From an uncultured Christensenella sp. (lineage in GTDB: Bacteria; Bacillota; Clostridia; Christensenellales; UBA1242), in assembly GCA_905195085.1 (NCBI GenBank), contig CAJJUK010000023.1, forward strand, positions 1 to 24,115: a DNA stretch of 24,115 bases, given 5' to 3'. How positions within the stretch are numbered: position 1 is the first letter of the stretch; every line of letters begins with the position of its first letter. The position numbers and the translations under genes were made by a program. Below the pieces are notes generated by a model. That model worked only from the letters and a program-made list of their open reading frames with translations, did not search any database and was not told the origin of the DNA. Shown piece by piece: positions 7,277 to 13,835 of the stretch.

Positions 7277-7341
7277 TGGCGGTGATAGGATTTGAACCTG
7301 CATTACCACAAATTGCGTTTACCCATTAACTTACACCGCCA
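7277..7341 (-). other. tRNA-His-like fold with a shortened anticodon arm
   Basis: On the minus strand GGCGGTG (acceptor 5') pairs perfectly with CACCGCC 63 bases away, extended to 8 bp by T-A. Inside are a TA, a D-arm with AATGGGTA loop, a loop containing TTGTGGT (anticodon GTG would be at the His position), and a T-arm with the canonical TTCAAAT loop. The total, 63-65 bases, is about 10 short of a normal tRNA: the anticodon stem is truncated and there is almost no variable loop. No CCA is encoded. A normal functional tRNA is unlikely; a degenerate or mimic structure is more likely. Confidence 0.55.
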
Positions 7342-7344
7342 TGA

Positions 7345-7363
7345 AGGGAACTAACCGTTCCCT
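7345..7363. terminator. Hairpin just downstream of the 430-residue gene
   Basis: AGGGAAC-TAACC-GTTCCCT, a 7-bp perfect stem five bases beyond the stop codon of the gene at 7368-8660. No T-run follows on the minus strand, so it may be a processing or 3'-protection hairpin instead of a full terminator. The tRNA-like fold follows within four bases. Confidence 0.5.
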
Positions 7364-7367
7364 AGAT

Positions 7368-8660
7368 TTATGAAACTTGCTCAATTGTGTTGGTCGCATA
7401 ATATAGTTTGTATTGATGTGGTTCACCATCTTTCACCGCATATACTCCAACATAATCTGCACCAAATTCGTTGTCATACATTTCTGTGCAACCTTCAACA
7501 TGTTTCATTGCTTCTTGTCCAAATTTTAGCCCGTACAAATCATATGTTCCTGCTGAGTTTTGACAATAGAAATACATTCCATCTTGCGTTGTCATTAACA
7601 TTCTAAAATCTTGAATATCTTGAACCAGAACAGAGTTTGAACCATAAGTCTTGCTATATTGCCATAATTCCGTTTTTGTTTTATAGAAAATTGTTTCTCC
7701 ATCGTCACTAACTACATAAGCAAAAATATCCACCACATTCTGACCTGTAAGTTGCTTTGACTTGTATTCTTTTGTCTCTATGTCTACAAAAGCCAATTTG
7801 TTCTGATCGTTCCTTAAAACTACAATTGACTTTAAACCCAAATTTATATCAGTAAATTTTTCTGCAGAGTTTATTGTTACATCTACATTCTCAACCTTCT
7901 CATACTCATTTGTATCCGTGTTATGAATATAGAAATTGCTTGTCCCACTTTCATAAGCATAGTCAATTGAACCTGCTATTTGAATATCTCCGTCAGACTC
8001 TGATTCTAGCAATATTTCATATTGTCCATTGTCCTTGACTTCAACCAAACTCAATGCTTCAGAATTTGATTTAAGTCCTCTACAGGTTACAATCATTCTT
8101 TCGCCTGTCTTTTCAAAATACTCAAATCCATATCCTGAACTCATATAAGTTTTTAAACTCATGTCACTATCTGTCAAACCAAATAGTCCTGGTGTGCTAG
8201 AGTTCCCAGAACAAATCATAATTTCGCCGTCCATCACTCCTAAAAACCTATACTCACAACCAGAATCAATCAATATGTAAAATTTGTTCACTGACTTTTT
8301 GTATGCTATTAATCCTGGTGCAGAATTTGACATTGTTGAATATAGACAAACATCTTCTGTCGCCCAATTTTCGACTTTCTCTTGACTTGTTAAAATGGAT
8401 AGCACTTTCAAATATTCATTCTCAACTTCTTCCCTGCCCTCATCTTTGGCGTTTTCCAGGTCTTCTTCTGTGTAGCCAGTGTTCTCACTTGCTCCTTGCT
8501 CGTAACCGTCCTTATGCCCTTCTTGATACCCTTTATCTTCTGCCTCAGCAACTTGCTGTGCTGTATTGGTGTTTGCCAACGCAATTCCACCGGCAAGACC
8601 ACCTATTGCACATATACCAGCAGTAATTACAGTTCCAATAACTTTTCCTTTCTTTCCCAT
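7368..8660 (-). CDS. Large anchored/secreted protein with beta-rich repeats
   Basis: 430 residues. A basic start (MGKKGK) and a Gly/Ala-rich hydrophobic segment (about 9-29) form a signal anchor or signal peptide. A charged, Glu/Gly-rich linker follows (about 35-80), then about 350 residues of alternating strands with recurring D/N-rich turns such as SGYGFEYFEKTGERMIV and SDDGETIFYKTKTELWQYS, the appearance of a beta-propeller-like ectodomain. No enzyme motif is recognised. The ribosome binding site AAAGGAGAAAAATT precedes the ATG. It is the last of three consecutive anchored proteins before the hairpin region. Outer-surface, receptor-binding or virion-tip roles would fit, by inference only. 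Confidence 0.65.
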   Translation of the reverse strand: MGKKGKVIGTVITAGICAIGGLAGGIALANTNTAQQVAEAEDKGYQEGHKDGYEQGASENTGYTEEDLENAKDEGREEVENEYLKVLSILTSQEKVENWATEDVCLYSTMSNSAPGLIAYKKSVNKFYILIDSGCEYRFLGVMDGEIMICSGNSSTPGLFGLTDSDMSLKTYMSSGYGFEYFEKTGERMIVTCRGLKSNSEALSLVEVKDNGQYEILLESESDGDIQIAGSIDYAYESGTSNFYIHNTDTNEYEKVENVDVTINSAEKFTDINLGLKSIVVLRNDQNKLAFVDIETKEYKSKQLTGQNVVDIFAYVVSDDGETIFYKTKTELWQYSKTYGSNSVLVQDIQDFRMLMTTQDGMYFYCQNSAGTYDLYGLKFGQEAMKHVEGCTEMYDNEFGADYVGVYAVKDGEPHQYKLYYATNTIEQVS

Positions 8661-8688
8661 AATTTTTCTCCTTTATTAAAATTTTGTT

Positions 8689-10197
8689 TTAAACCAAATA
8701 GAACACGTTTGGTGAAAATTCAATCAATAAGTCAACCATCGTAAATCTGTAACTATTGGCAGATATGTTTCCACTGTCACCAAGCAAATTATCTGACACA
8801 CCTATTATCAAATTCAAATTTGGATCTAAGTGATACGTCAAACTAAAGTCTTTCTCAATAGTTCCTCCGTCTTGAGTTGTCCAAATCTTGTCCCCACTAT
8901 AGAAGTAACTTGTTGATGAATACTTTCCAAAATCTTTCTGAACTAATGAAATGTGCTCTTGTGTGTTTATGTTCTCAATTTTAATCTCTGTCACATAACA
9001 ACCAGTAACATAGCTCAGATCAACACTCTCACTAAGTCCTAAATCTGTTATTTGATATTGTCTTGTCTCAGTGTTAATTTGTGAACTATAGAACCCACTA
9101 GGGTTTGCCTGCATTGTCAAACTTGATATGTAAAGAACCCCACCTGCTATGTCTTCAACATTGCTATCAAATTCCCAATCCATTGACATATTGCCATCGT
9201 ATATTTCCATTCCCAAATTTGTCATTGCTGTATCTGGCAGTGTGTAACCTAAGCAATCTAATAGTGTTGTTCCTTGTGCATAATATCCACTATCTAACAC
9301 AGTGTAACTTTGTGAAGTGCCAGCTCTGAGTTCCAGGTGAACAAGCTCAACATAGTCAGCATGAAAACTTGTATTTTCATTGACAATATAATTTGATGTA
9401 TCAACTTTTTCGTTATTCACTTTCCAGCCATTCAACTGAATACCTTCAGGCACTTCAATTTCTATTGGATTAAGTTTTGAACCAGTTGCGACCACCTGGA
9501 AACCAGCCAGGTCTTCGTCAAAGTAATAAGTCACAAGACTTTCATTTTCACCCAAATTCAGATCTGAAAAATTAGATTCATAGTCCTCTTGATTTTCGAT
9601 TTCTTTTAATGTGATAACAACATCATTTTTGTTGAAATAGTAGTTCCAATATTTAACTGCTTCTGCACCACCTTTTGTTGTAACGAGCAAAACAGTGGAC
9701 TTATCATTAAAAGCAAATTTAAAATTAATTGTGTCAGACAAAATCAATTCTTGGTTCTCACTGTAAAAGTTATATGTGTAATTTGCACTAATCACATTAG
9801 GCATTGATGTTTCCAGGTTTAAACAAGGAATATCATTTACGTACACATTGTAATTTTTGCCTTCTGCCAAATGTATAATTTTGTCTTCGTCAATTTCTTC
9901 AAATCTTGCAACATAGCTTTCTTCATCAACTTTTGTGAGTTCTATGTTGTTCAATTTGATTTCCAAGTTGTCTCCAACTTCAATCTCATTGGTGTTGAAT
10001 ATACCTGATATTTGTCCAATAATTCCGCCCGTTGCTGAGTAGTATTTATTAATTTCAATTCCACTATAGACAGTTCCAACACCTAGTGCTATTACAAATA
10101 ACGTTGTAAATATTACCTTCGCACCTTGGCTTTGTTTACAAAGAAGGTAAATCACAAAAACAATTAATACTGCTACTAACAAATACACTGTGTTCAT
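8689..10197 (-). CDS. Large two-segment membrane-anchored protein with InlB-repeat-like ectodomain
   Basis: 502 residues. Two hydrophobic segments at the N-terminus (about 3-20 and 28-48), then a long Asn/Ser/Glu-rich, strand-rich extracellular part. A stretch in the middle (NGWKVNNEKVDTSNYIVNEN, then TSFHADYVELVHLELRAG) has the G-W-x-x-x-x-x-x-V-D pattern of InlB B-repeat-like modules found in surface proteins of Bacillota. No signal-peptide cleavage site, LPxTG motif or enzyme motif was seen. GGAGGTGA stands directly before the ATG, and the start overlaps the upstream stop by 4 bases. It is probably displayed on the cell or virion surface. Confidence 0.65.
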   Translation of the reverse strand: MNTVYLLVAVLIVFVIYLLCKQSQGAKVIFTTLFVIALGVGTVYSGIEINKYYSATGGIIGQISGIFNTNEIEVGDNLEIKLNNIELTKVDEESYVARFEEIDEDKIIHLAEGKNYNVYVNDIPCLNLETSMPNVISANYTYNFYSENQELILSDTINFKFAFNDKSTVLLVTTKGGAEAVKYWNYYFNKNDVVITLKEIENQEDYESNFSDLNLGENESLVTYYFDEDLAGFQVVATGSKLNPIEIEVPEGIQLNGWKVNNEKVDTSNYIVNENTSFHADYVELVHLELRAGTSQSYTVLDSGYYAQGTTLLDCLGYTLPDTAMTNLGMEIYDGNMSMDWEFDSNVEDIAGGVLYISSLTMQANPSGFYSSQINTETRQYQITDLGLSESVDLSYVTGCYVTEIKIENINTQEHISLVQKDFGKYSSTSYFYSGDKIWTTQDGGTIEKDFSLTYHLDPNLNLIIGVSDNLLGDSGNISANSYRFTMVDLLIEFSPNVFYLV

Positions 10198-11477
10198 GCG
10201 TTCACCTCCGTTGTAATAAGCTCACCATCTATGGTTTCAGTTGTGTAAATCTTGTAAACTTTGAAAATATTGAAAGTTGTGTCATCTACAATGCCATAGA
10301 ATTTGAGTCCACGTTCTTTCAGATAGTCCAGGTCAATATACACTGCAAGCAACACATTATTTTTGTATTTCAAGTTCTCTTCAATGAAGTTTTCCTTAAG
10401 CATTGGATAACAATATGTTGAATCTATCTTTACAAAATCTAAGTTCTGTGTGTAGCAATTCAATACAACCGTTCCAGTAAAATAATCGTCATAATAGCTA
10501 CCATCTGAGATGTTAAAGTTTGGATCTCGATTTACACAATTAAACAAACTTTCACTTGCTTTTTGTATGCCGTCTTCAACGACTTCAACATACAAAACAT
10601 AGTAAGATTGCATTTCAGCTATAACCTTGGTTGAATCCTTTATCCTGGTATTTGAATATGAGCCTGAATCTTCATCATATTCGTAGTACTCGAACATATC
10701 ACCAAAAGGAAAAACTATTGCTTGTTTTGTGCCACTAGGAAGGATTTTTACAGCATCATATATTTTCTTCGCAAGGGCGTTCATGTTTTGATAGTAATAA
10801 TACAGTGCAAATCTTTGGTGTCCCAACCAGTCTGATTTTAATTTTTCTTCCGCATACAAATTTTGCTCTGAATAATAGTTATTTGAATTATCATCTGAGT
10901 CATCTTCTTTCAGATGGAATTTCATTTTATAGAGATCTCCACCTAAATCAATTCTGAATGATGTATCGTTATTGATAGGATTTGTTGACTCAATCGTTGT
11001 TTTGTAATCGTTGGAAGAAGAATAGTTAATGACTGTTGCATTCTCTCCAACCTCCCAAGAACCCATGTAGTGATAGTTTGTGATATTCCATGTAAACCAT
11101 TTTCCATTGCTTTCCGTTATGCGTGTTTCATTTTCGTCAACATAATATCCCCAATCAAGAGAAGAATCTTGCGAGTTCGCAACATATTGCAACCCTTGAG
11201 AATAGAAAGACATTTTGGTTTCATCTAAGAGTGTATTAAGCTTTATATCCAAGCACTCAAGACCGTTGCCACTTTCATTCTTGTGCAACTTTATTTCTGC
11301 AAAATACTTCTTGTCACCAAGTTCTGTTTCTTGTAAACCAAGTTCGTATGTATTTTCAATCAACTTTGTTGGTGCGTAAAATTTGATATACAGAAACCAA
11401 CCAATGATTAAAACGCATATCAAGACAGCTATTGTTGCTGTTACTGTCCAAAATTTGCTTTTACTTGCTTTAGCCAT
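10194..11477 (-). CDS. Large membrane-anchored hypothetical protein
   Basis: 427 residues. One hydrophobic segment (about 11-33) after a short basic start anchors it, N-terminus in. The remaining 390 residues are rich in Asn, Ser, Asp and Tyr, with a mixture of strands and a YYYYQNMNALAKKIYDAVK helical segment near 240-260. No family recognised. The ribosome binding site AGGAGGTG lies before the ATG, overlapping the stop of the upstream hydrophobic gene by one base. Same design as the two following genes: anchor plus long polar ectodomain. Confidence 0.65.
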   Translation of the reverse strand: MAKASKSKFWTVTATIAVLICVLIIGWFLYIKFYAPTKLIENTYELGLQETELGDKKYFAEIKLHKNESGNGLECLDIKLNTLLDETKMSFYSQGLQYVANSQDSSLDWGYYVDENETRITESNGKWFTWNITNYHYMGSWEVGENATVINYSSSNDYKTTIESTNPINNDTSFRIDLGGDLYKMKFHLKEDDSDDNSNNYYSEQNLYAEEKLKSDWLGHQRFALYYYYQNMNALAKKIYDAVKILPSGTKQAIVFPFGDMFEYYEYDEDSGSYSNTRIKDSTKVIAEMQSYYVLYVEVVEDGIQKASESLFNCVNRDPNFNISDGSYYDDYFTGTVVLNCYTQNLDFVKIDSTYCYPMLKENFIEENLKYKNNVLLAVYIDLDYLKERGLKFYGIVDDTTFNIFKVYKIYTTETIDGELITTEVNA

Positions 11478-11737
11478 TACACACCTCCTATCTTCGTATT
11501 TCTTATGATTTCAGATAACATGACAATTTGGTCTGAAGCATTGGCTGAGAAAATTCCTGTAAATCCAAAAATGTCCAACACCTTTGCCAACCATCTGCTT
11601 GCTATTGCCAACCAGTCCATCAACATTGCTAAAAAGTCAAACATATATCCAGCAAGTGACAAGACTATTGAGCCAAAGAATATAGTTCCAATCAAAATTG
11701 CTCCAATAATGATTAACCATTTAATCCACTTTTTCAT
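11477..11737 (-). CDS. Small strongly hydrophobic membrane protein
   Basis: 86 residues. A basic start (MKKWIKW), then hydrophobic residues from 8 to about 65 in probably two helices: WLIIIGAILIGTIFF to about 32, and an amphipathic FLAMLMDWLAIASRWLAKVL around 35-55. The C-terminal 20 residues are polar. The length and hydrophobicity resemble minor coat or pVI-like proteins of filamentous phages, or a holin-like membrane protein; no direct family match. The stop overlaps the next start by one base, so it is coupled with the large anchored proteins. Confidence 0.65.
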   Translation of the reverse strand: MKKWIKWLIIIGAILIGTIFFGSIVLSLAGYMFDFLAMLMDWLAIASRWLAKVLDIFGFTGIFSANASDQIVMLSEIIRNTKIGGV

Positions 11738-11739
11738 CT

Positions 11740-12480
11740 TTAACCTTCTTTCTCCTTACTTAATTGTTTATTTGTTTTCCAATAAAGTTCTGCTTCTCTT
11801 CTGAAATCTTCTCTATCTTTCACATAATTTGGATTTTTCTTTGCTAACTCAAATTCAGATTTGTAGAGATTCGTTAGAGAGCTCAAGACATACAAGTTCA
11901 AATTTTGTATCTTGGCATAATTTCTTACGATTCTTTGTGCTGTGCTGAAGACCACATCAATTCTCAAATGTTCAACCAGATATTGCAGAAATTCATATGT
12001 AATCACAAACCCTGAAAATGAAATGTTGTAGAACCGCTCATCGAAAAGTGAATTTGCAAGTGTATGGTAAACAATTCTTAATGCGTTTGCTGTTTTGCCA
12101 AGATTTGCTTGTTGTTTTTCAATCAAATCATCAAAGTAAACAAATGCTTCCATGGTGTTGGTTAATAACTTCCCATCTGCAGTTCTGTAAATCACACCCA
12201 TGTTTCCGCTCTCTAGGTCATGTGCAGATAAGTCTGGTTTATATTCCAAAACACGTTTATTTAAACCGTTTTTCTTAGATTCAATGTAACCAAGGTTTTT
12301 AAGTTCTGATTTCCATGTTCGTATCTGTCTATCAGAAACGTCGAACAGTGTAGCAAAATATATATCACAATCTTCACAGTCCACCGGAGTTCCGTAGTAC
12401 TTACTTATCTCTGAAAGAAGCACTCTTGCACCCCAACTTAGACGTTTATCGTACATGAACCTTTGTTGACGTGCCTCCAT
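11740..12480 (-). CDS. Replication-initiator-like protein with N-terminal winged helix
   Basis: 246 residues. The N-terminal 75 residues (YDKRLSWGARVLLSEISKYY, a CEDC turn, FATLFDVSDRQIRTWKSELKNLGYIES) have the helix-turn-helix layout of phage and plasmid replication initiators and of primosome-type loaders: L-S-W-G-A-R-x-L-L-x-E-I, then D-V-S-D-R-Q-I-R-T-W as the recognition helix. The rest (about 100-246) is helical and shows no HUH or Rep endonuclease motif that I can see, so it is not a standard rolling-circle Rep. GGGAGGAAAGA precedes the ATG. Its place at the start of the operon fits a replication or early regulatory role. Confidence 0.6.
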   Translation of the reverse strand: MEARQQRFMYDKRLSWGARVLLSEISKYYGTPVDCEDCDIYFATLFDVSDRQIRTWKSELKNLGYIESKKNGLNKRVLEYKPDLSAHDLESGNMGVIYRTADGKLLTNTMEAFVYFDDLIEKQQANLGKTANALRIVYHTLANSLFDERFYNISFSGFVITYEFLQYLVEHLRIDVVFSTAQRIVRNYAKIQNLNLYVLSSLTNLYKSEFELAKKNPNYVKDREDFRREAELYWKTNKQLSKEKEG

Positions 12481-12491
12481 TCTTTCCTCCC

Positions 12492-12704
12492 TTATGACAG
12501 TTTTCTTATTGGTTCACTTGTCATACAATCGACTTTGTAGCACTCAGCTCTGTGACTCTTTTTGAAATCAGCACACAAATTCATTGCTTCTCTTTTGCTG
12601 ATGGTTTCAATGTATCCGTTTGAGCCACCATATTTCAAAAGTACAACATACGAACTCTGAGCATAATTTTTAAAAGCAGATTTGAAATTAACCAGTTTTC
12701 CCAT
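12492..12704 (-). CDS. Small early protein, 70 residues
   Basis: Starts at the ATG at 12704, with GGGAGG six bases upstream; a TTG six bases further upstream is possible but less likely. Sequence MGKLVNFKSAFKNYAQSSYV is basic and amphipathic; the second half holds KREAMNLCADFKKSHRAECY, a small Cys-containing helical region. No family recognised. It is packed between the 44-residue gene and the initiator-like gene. Such small early genes of phages are often host-takeover or regulatory proteins, but nothing here proves it. Confidence 0.55.
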   Translation of the reverse strand: MGKLVNFKSAFKNYAQSSYVVLLKYGGSNGYIETISKREAMNLCADFKKSHRAECYKVDCMTSEPIRKLS

Positions 12705-12706
12705 AA

Positions 12707-12841
12707 TCAACCTCCCACTTGATTTTTGAACATTTTAAACGTCACCTCGTGAAAAGGATTTAAATCAAAGTTTCTACAAAATTCTTCAAACTCCTGGTCT
12801 AAATCATTTAACCAGAGCCAAATAAGGTTAAACTTTTCCAT
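12707..12841 (-). CDS. Small acidic protein, 44 residues
   Basis: A short gene in the gap between two small early genes. It starts with ATG at 12841 (in an out-of-frame overlap of 14 bases with the end of the 12828-13010 gene), has GGAG seven bases upstream, and ends at 12707 just before the ATG of the next gene. The sequence MEKFNLIWLWLNDLDQEFEE is acidic with a Trp-rich start. The overlaps on both sides and the ribosome binding site support that it is translated; the family is not recognised. Confidence 0.5.
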   Translation of the reverse strand: MEKFNLIWLWLNDLDQEFEEFCRNFDLNPFHEVTFKMFKNQVGG

Positions 12842-13010
12842 TAGCTTTCTCCTTTGCAATTTGGTCTTTTACATAGTCATAAAAGAAGTCAACCAAATTT
12901 TTATTCCAAACTTCCTGCAATGCTTTTGCTTCTTCTTCTGGAACTTCTCTATAAATTGGAGTTTCTTCACCTGTTTTTCTGTCGACAATTACACCGATTT
13001 CAATTTTCAT
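12828..13010 (-). CDS. Small first gene of the leftward operon
   Basis: 60 residues, charged (KIEIGVIVDRKTGEETPIYR then EVPEEEAKALQEVW). Half is a strand-like segment, half an amphipathic helix with a Tyr/Phe core. GCAGGTGAT precedes the ATG. It is the first gene after the Cro-like gene, and the operator at 13036-13057 lies just upstream. No family recognised. Confidence 0.6.
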   Translation of the reverse strand: MKIEIGVIVDRKTGEETPIYREVPEEEAKALQEVWNKNLVDFFYDYVKDQIAKEKANGKV

Positions 13011-13035
13011 ATATCACCTGCTTTCAGCTTTATTA

Positions 13036-13057
13036 TTTGTTGCATTTATGCGACAAA
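13036..13057 (-). promoter_or_regulatory. Operator O1, inverted repeat in the 3' end of the Cro-like gene
   Basis: 22-bp imperfect palindrome with half-sites TTTGTTGCAT (13036-13045) and ATGCGACAAA (13048-13057), 9 of 10 positions paired. It covers the last codons and stop of the 13046-13261 gene and sits directly upstream of the 60-residue gene. It shares its half-site with operators O2-O4, so it probably lets the repressor or the Cro-like protein control the leftward operon. Confidence 0.7.
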
Positions 13058-13261
13058 ATTGTTAAAAAAAATTAAGTTTGCCTCTTCATTCGTTAAATTT
13101 AAAAAATTTTTTAAAGTTATTACATCTTTGATTGTAAAGTTTTTTCCATTATTTTCTAGTTTTCTGTAAAATGTTGCTCGGTTAATGTCCATTTCCTTAA
13201 CTAAATCTATAATTTTGATTTTTTTTATTCTAATTTTTTCCATTAAAAGTTTCACATTCAT
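13046..13261 (-). CDS. Cro-like HTH regulator
   Basis: 71 residues from the ATG at 13261, chosen because AAGGAG lies five bases upstream; the in-frame ATG at 13279 would lie inside operator O2. The segment IKIIDLVKEMDINRATFYRKLEN is a helix-turn-helix with the recognition helix RATFYRKL. It is divergent from the XRE repressor gene across an operator array, the layout of cro versus cI. The last codons (VA-stop) are inside operator O1. It is probably the antirepressor-type early regulator that favours replication/excision, by analogy; a different role is possible. Confidence 0.7.
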   Translation of the reverse strand: MNVKLLMEKIRIKKIKIIDLVKEMDINRATFYRKLENNGKNFTIKDVITLKNFLNLTNEEANLIFFNNFVA

Positions 13262-13273
13262 ATTTGCTCCTTG

Positions 13274-13287
13274 TCGCATTAATGCGA
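13274..13287. promoter_or_regulatory. Operator O2, perfect palindrome
   Basis: TCGCATTAATGCGA, a perfect 14-bp palindrome just upstream of the Cro-like gene, about six bases downstream of the predicted start of its transcript. It shares half-site TCGCA with O3 and, with changes, with O1 and O4. Binding here would block the leftward promoter. Confidence 0.8.
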
Positions 13288-13299
13288 TTTATTGATATA

Positions 13300-13329
13300 A
13301 ACTTACCATATTTTTTTTTAAAAGTCAAC
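13300..13329 (-). promoter_or_regulatory. Leftward promoter of the Cro-like gene
   Basis: On the minus strand the -35 is TTGACT (13324-13329) and an 18-base spacer leads to an extended -10, TGG-TAAGTT (the TAAGTT at 13300-13305). Transcription would start near 13293, placing O2 just downstream and O3 just upstream of the -35. Confidence 0.55.
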
Positions 13330-13335
13330 AAAAAA

Positions 13336-13349
13336 TCGCACTTTTGCGA
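13336..13349. promoter_or_regulatory. Operator O3
   Basis: TCGCA-CTTT-TGCGA: a 5-bp inverted repeat with the same half-site as O2, between the leftward and rightward promoters. It is the third member of the operator set. Confidence 0.7.
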
Positions 13350-13375
13350 AAATTTTTATGTTTTTTTTATTTAAT

Positions 13376-13405
13376 GTTGCAATTTTGCAACAAATATGCT
13401 ATATT
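13376..13405 (+). promoter_or_regulatory. Repressor promoter with operator O4
   Basis: -35 TTGCAA (13377-13382), 17-base spacer, extended -10 TGC-TATATT (13400-13405). A perfect inverted repeat GTTGCAA-TT-TTGCAAC (13376-13391) covers the -35 and part of the spacer, so repressor binding here would autoregulate the gene. The start of transcription would fall at about 13412, one base from the repressor ATG. Confidence 0.75.
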
Positions 13406-13412
13406 TATTATC

Positions 13413-13775
13413 ATGAAGACAAAAGAATCCCAAATAAGTTTAAGAATAAAAGAACGTAGATTGTCTCTCGGTTTAAGTGTAGATGACTTAGCAAAAAAAA
13501 TTAATAAAAACAGAGCAACAATTTATCGTTATGAAAATGGGGAAATTGAAAATTTGCCCATGAATATTTTGGAACCTTTAGCAAAAGCACTACAAACAAC
13601 TCCGGCCTACTTACTTGGTTGGGAAGATAAAAACGAAACAGAAACAACAGAAAACACTATAAGATTAATTGCTCGAGGTGGAAAAATCAAAGAATATAAA
13701 GTTTCGGACGAGCAGCGTAAAGCAATTGAAACATTACTTGGAAAAGATTATATAGATCCAGATGTTAATATTTAA
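13413..13775 (+). CDS. XRE-family repressor (ImmR type), probably leaderless
   Basis: 120 residues from the ATG at 13413. Residues about 8-65 form a classic XRE/CI-type HTH (IKERRLSLGLSVDDLAKKIN, then NRATIYRYENGEI, then LAKALQTTPAYLLGW). The C-terminal part is short and acidic with no LexA-type peptidase residues, which fits repressors that are relieved by a separate ImmA protease, encoded next. An upstream in-frame TTG start (13344) would lie inside the operators, and is rejected. No ribosome binding site precedes the ATG, and the -10 ends about seven bases before it, so the message should start at the AUG, as for lambda cI from PRM. The first gene of the rightward operon. Confidence 0.8.
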   Translation: MKTKESQISLRIKERRLSLGLSVDDLAKKINKNRATIYRYENGEIENLPMNILEPLAKALQTTPAYLLGWEDKNETETTENTIRLIARGGKIKEYKVSDEQRKAIETLLGKDYIDPDVNI

Positions 13776-13835
13776 AAAGTGACGCCACTTGCAAATATTA
13801 AAATAAAAAAAGTGCCATACTTAAAACATGGCACT
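13767..13835 (+). other. Two consecutive hairpins between repressor and protease genes
   Basis: First hairpin: AATATTT (13767-13773) with AAATATT (13793-13799) and an inner AAGTG/CACTT stem. Second: AGTGCCAT (13811-13818) with ATGGCACT (13828-13835), 8 bp perfect, 9-base loop. The second one buries the start codon of the protease gene (13828). No Shine-Dalgarno precedes this start, so translation of the protease may be low or controlled. A weak -10-like CATACT lies in the same hairpin. Confidence 0.6.

Larger units (their letters stand above)
7009..7367. other. Structured non-coding region with a chain of hairpins
   Basis: No gene in 358 bases. Perfect inverted repeats in order: AAAGTTGAGAAG (7073-7084) with 7134-7145, 12 bp; AAAGTGGAC (7148-7156) with 7179-7187, 9 bp; GGTGGG (7191-7196) with 7220-7225; ACTCT (7251-7255) with 7271-7275, containing an AGCA/TGCT inner stem; a tRNA-like fold (7277-7341); AGGGAAC (7345-7351) with 7357-7363. 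The 8-mer TGACCGTC is repeated at 7036-7043 and 7230-7237. A chain of hairpins in one intergenic region is typical of ssDNA-phage origins and packaging signals; the role here is inference. Confidence 0.7.

Noticed and set aside
7277..7341. An ordinary functional tRNA
   Set aside because: It is about ten bases too short, the anticodon stem and variable loop are truncated, and no CCA is encoded; only a tRNA-like structure is claimed.
11740..12480. Rolling-circle Rep (HUH) protein
   Set aside because: The protein has a winged-helix N-terminus, but no HUH or catalytic Tyr motif could be seen; called only initiator-like.
12854..13169. Plus-strand frames opposite the early genes
   Set aside because: Phe/Cys/Leu-rich mirrors of A+T-rich coding DNA, with no ribosome binding site.
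13344..13412. Longer repressor reading frame with a TTG start at 13344
   Set aside because: The extension covers operators and the promoter, and translation of the extra 23 residues gives an unlikely Phe/Cys-rich leader; the ATG at 13413 starts a normal XRE domain.
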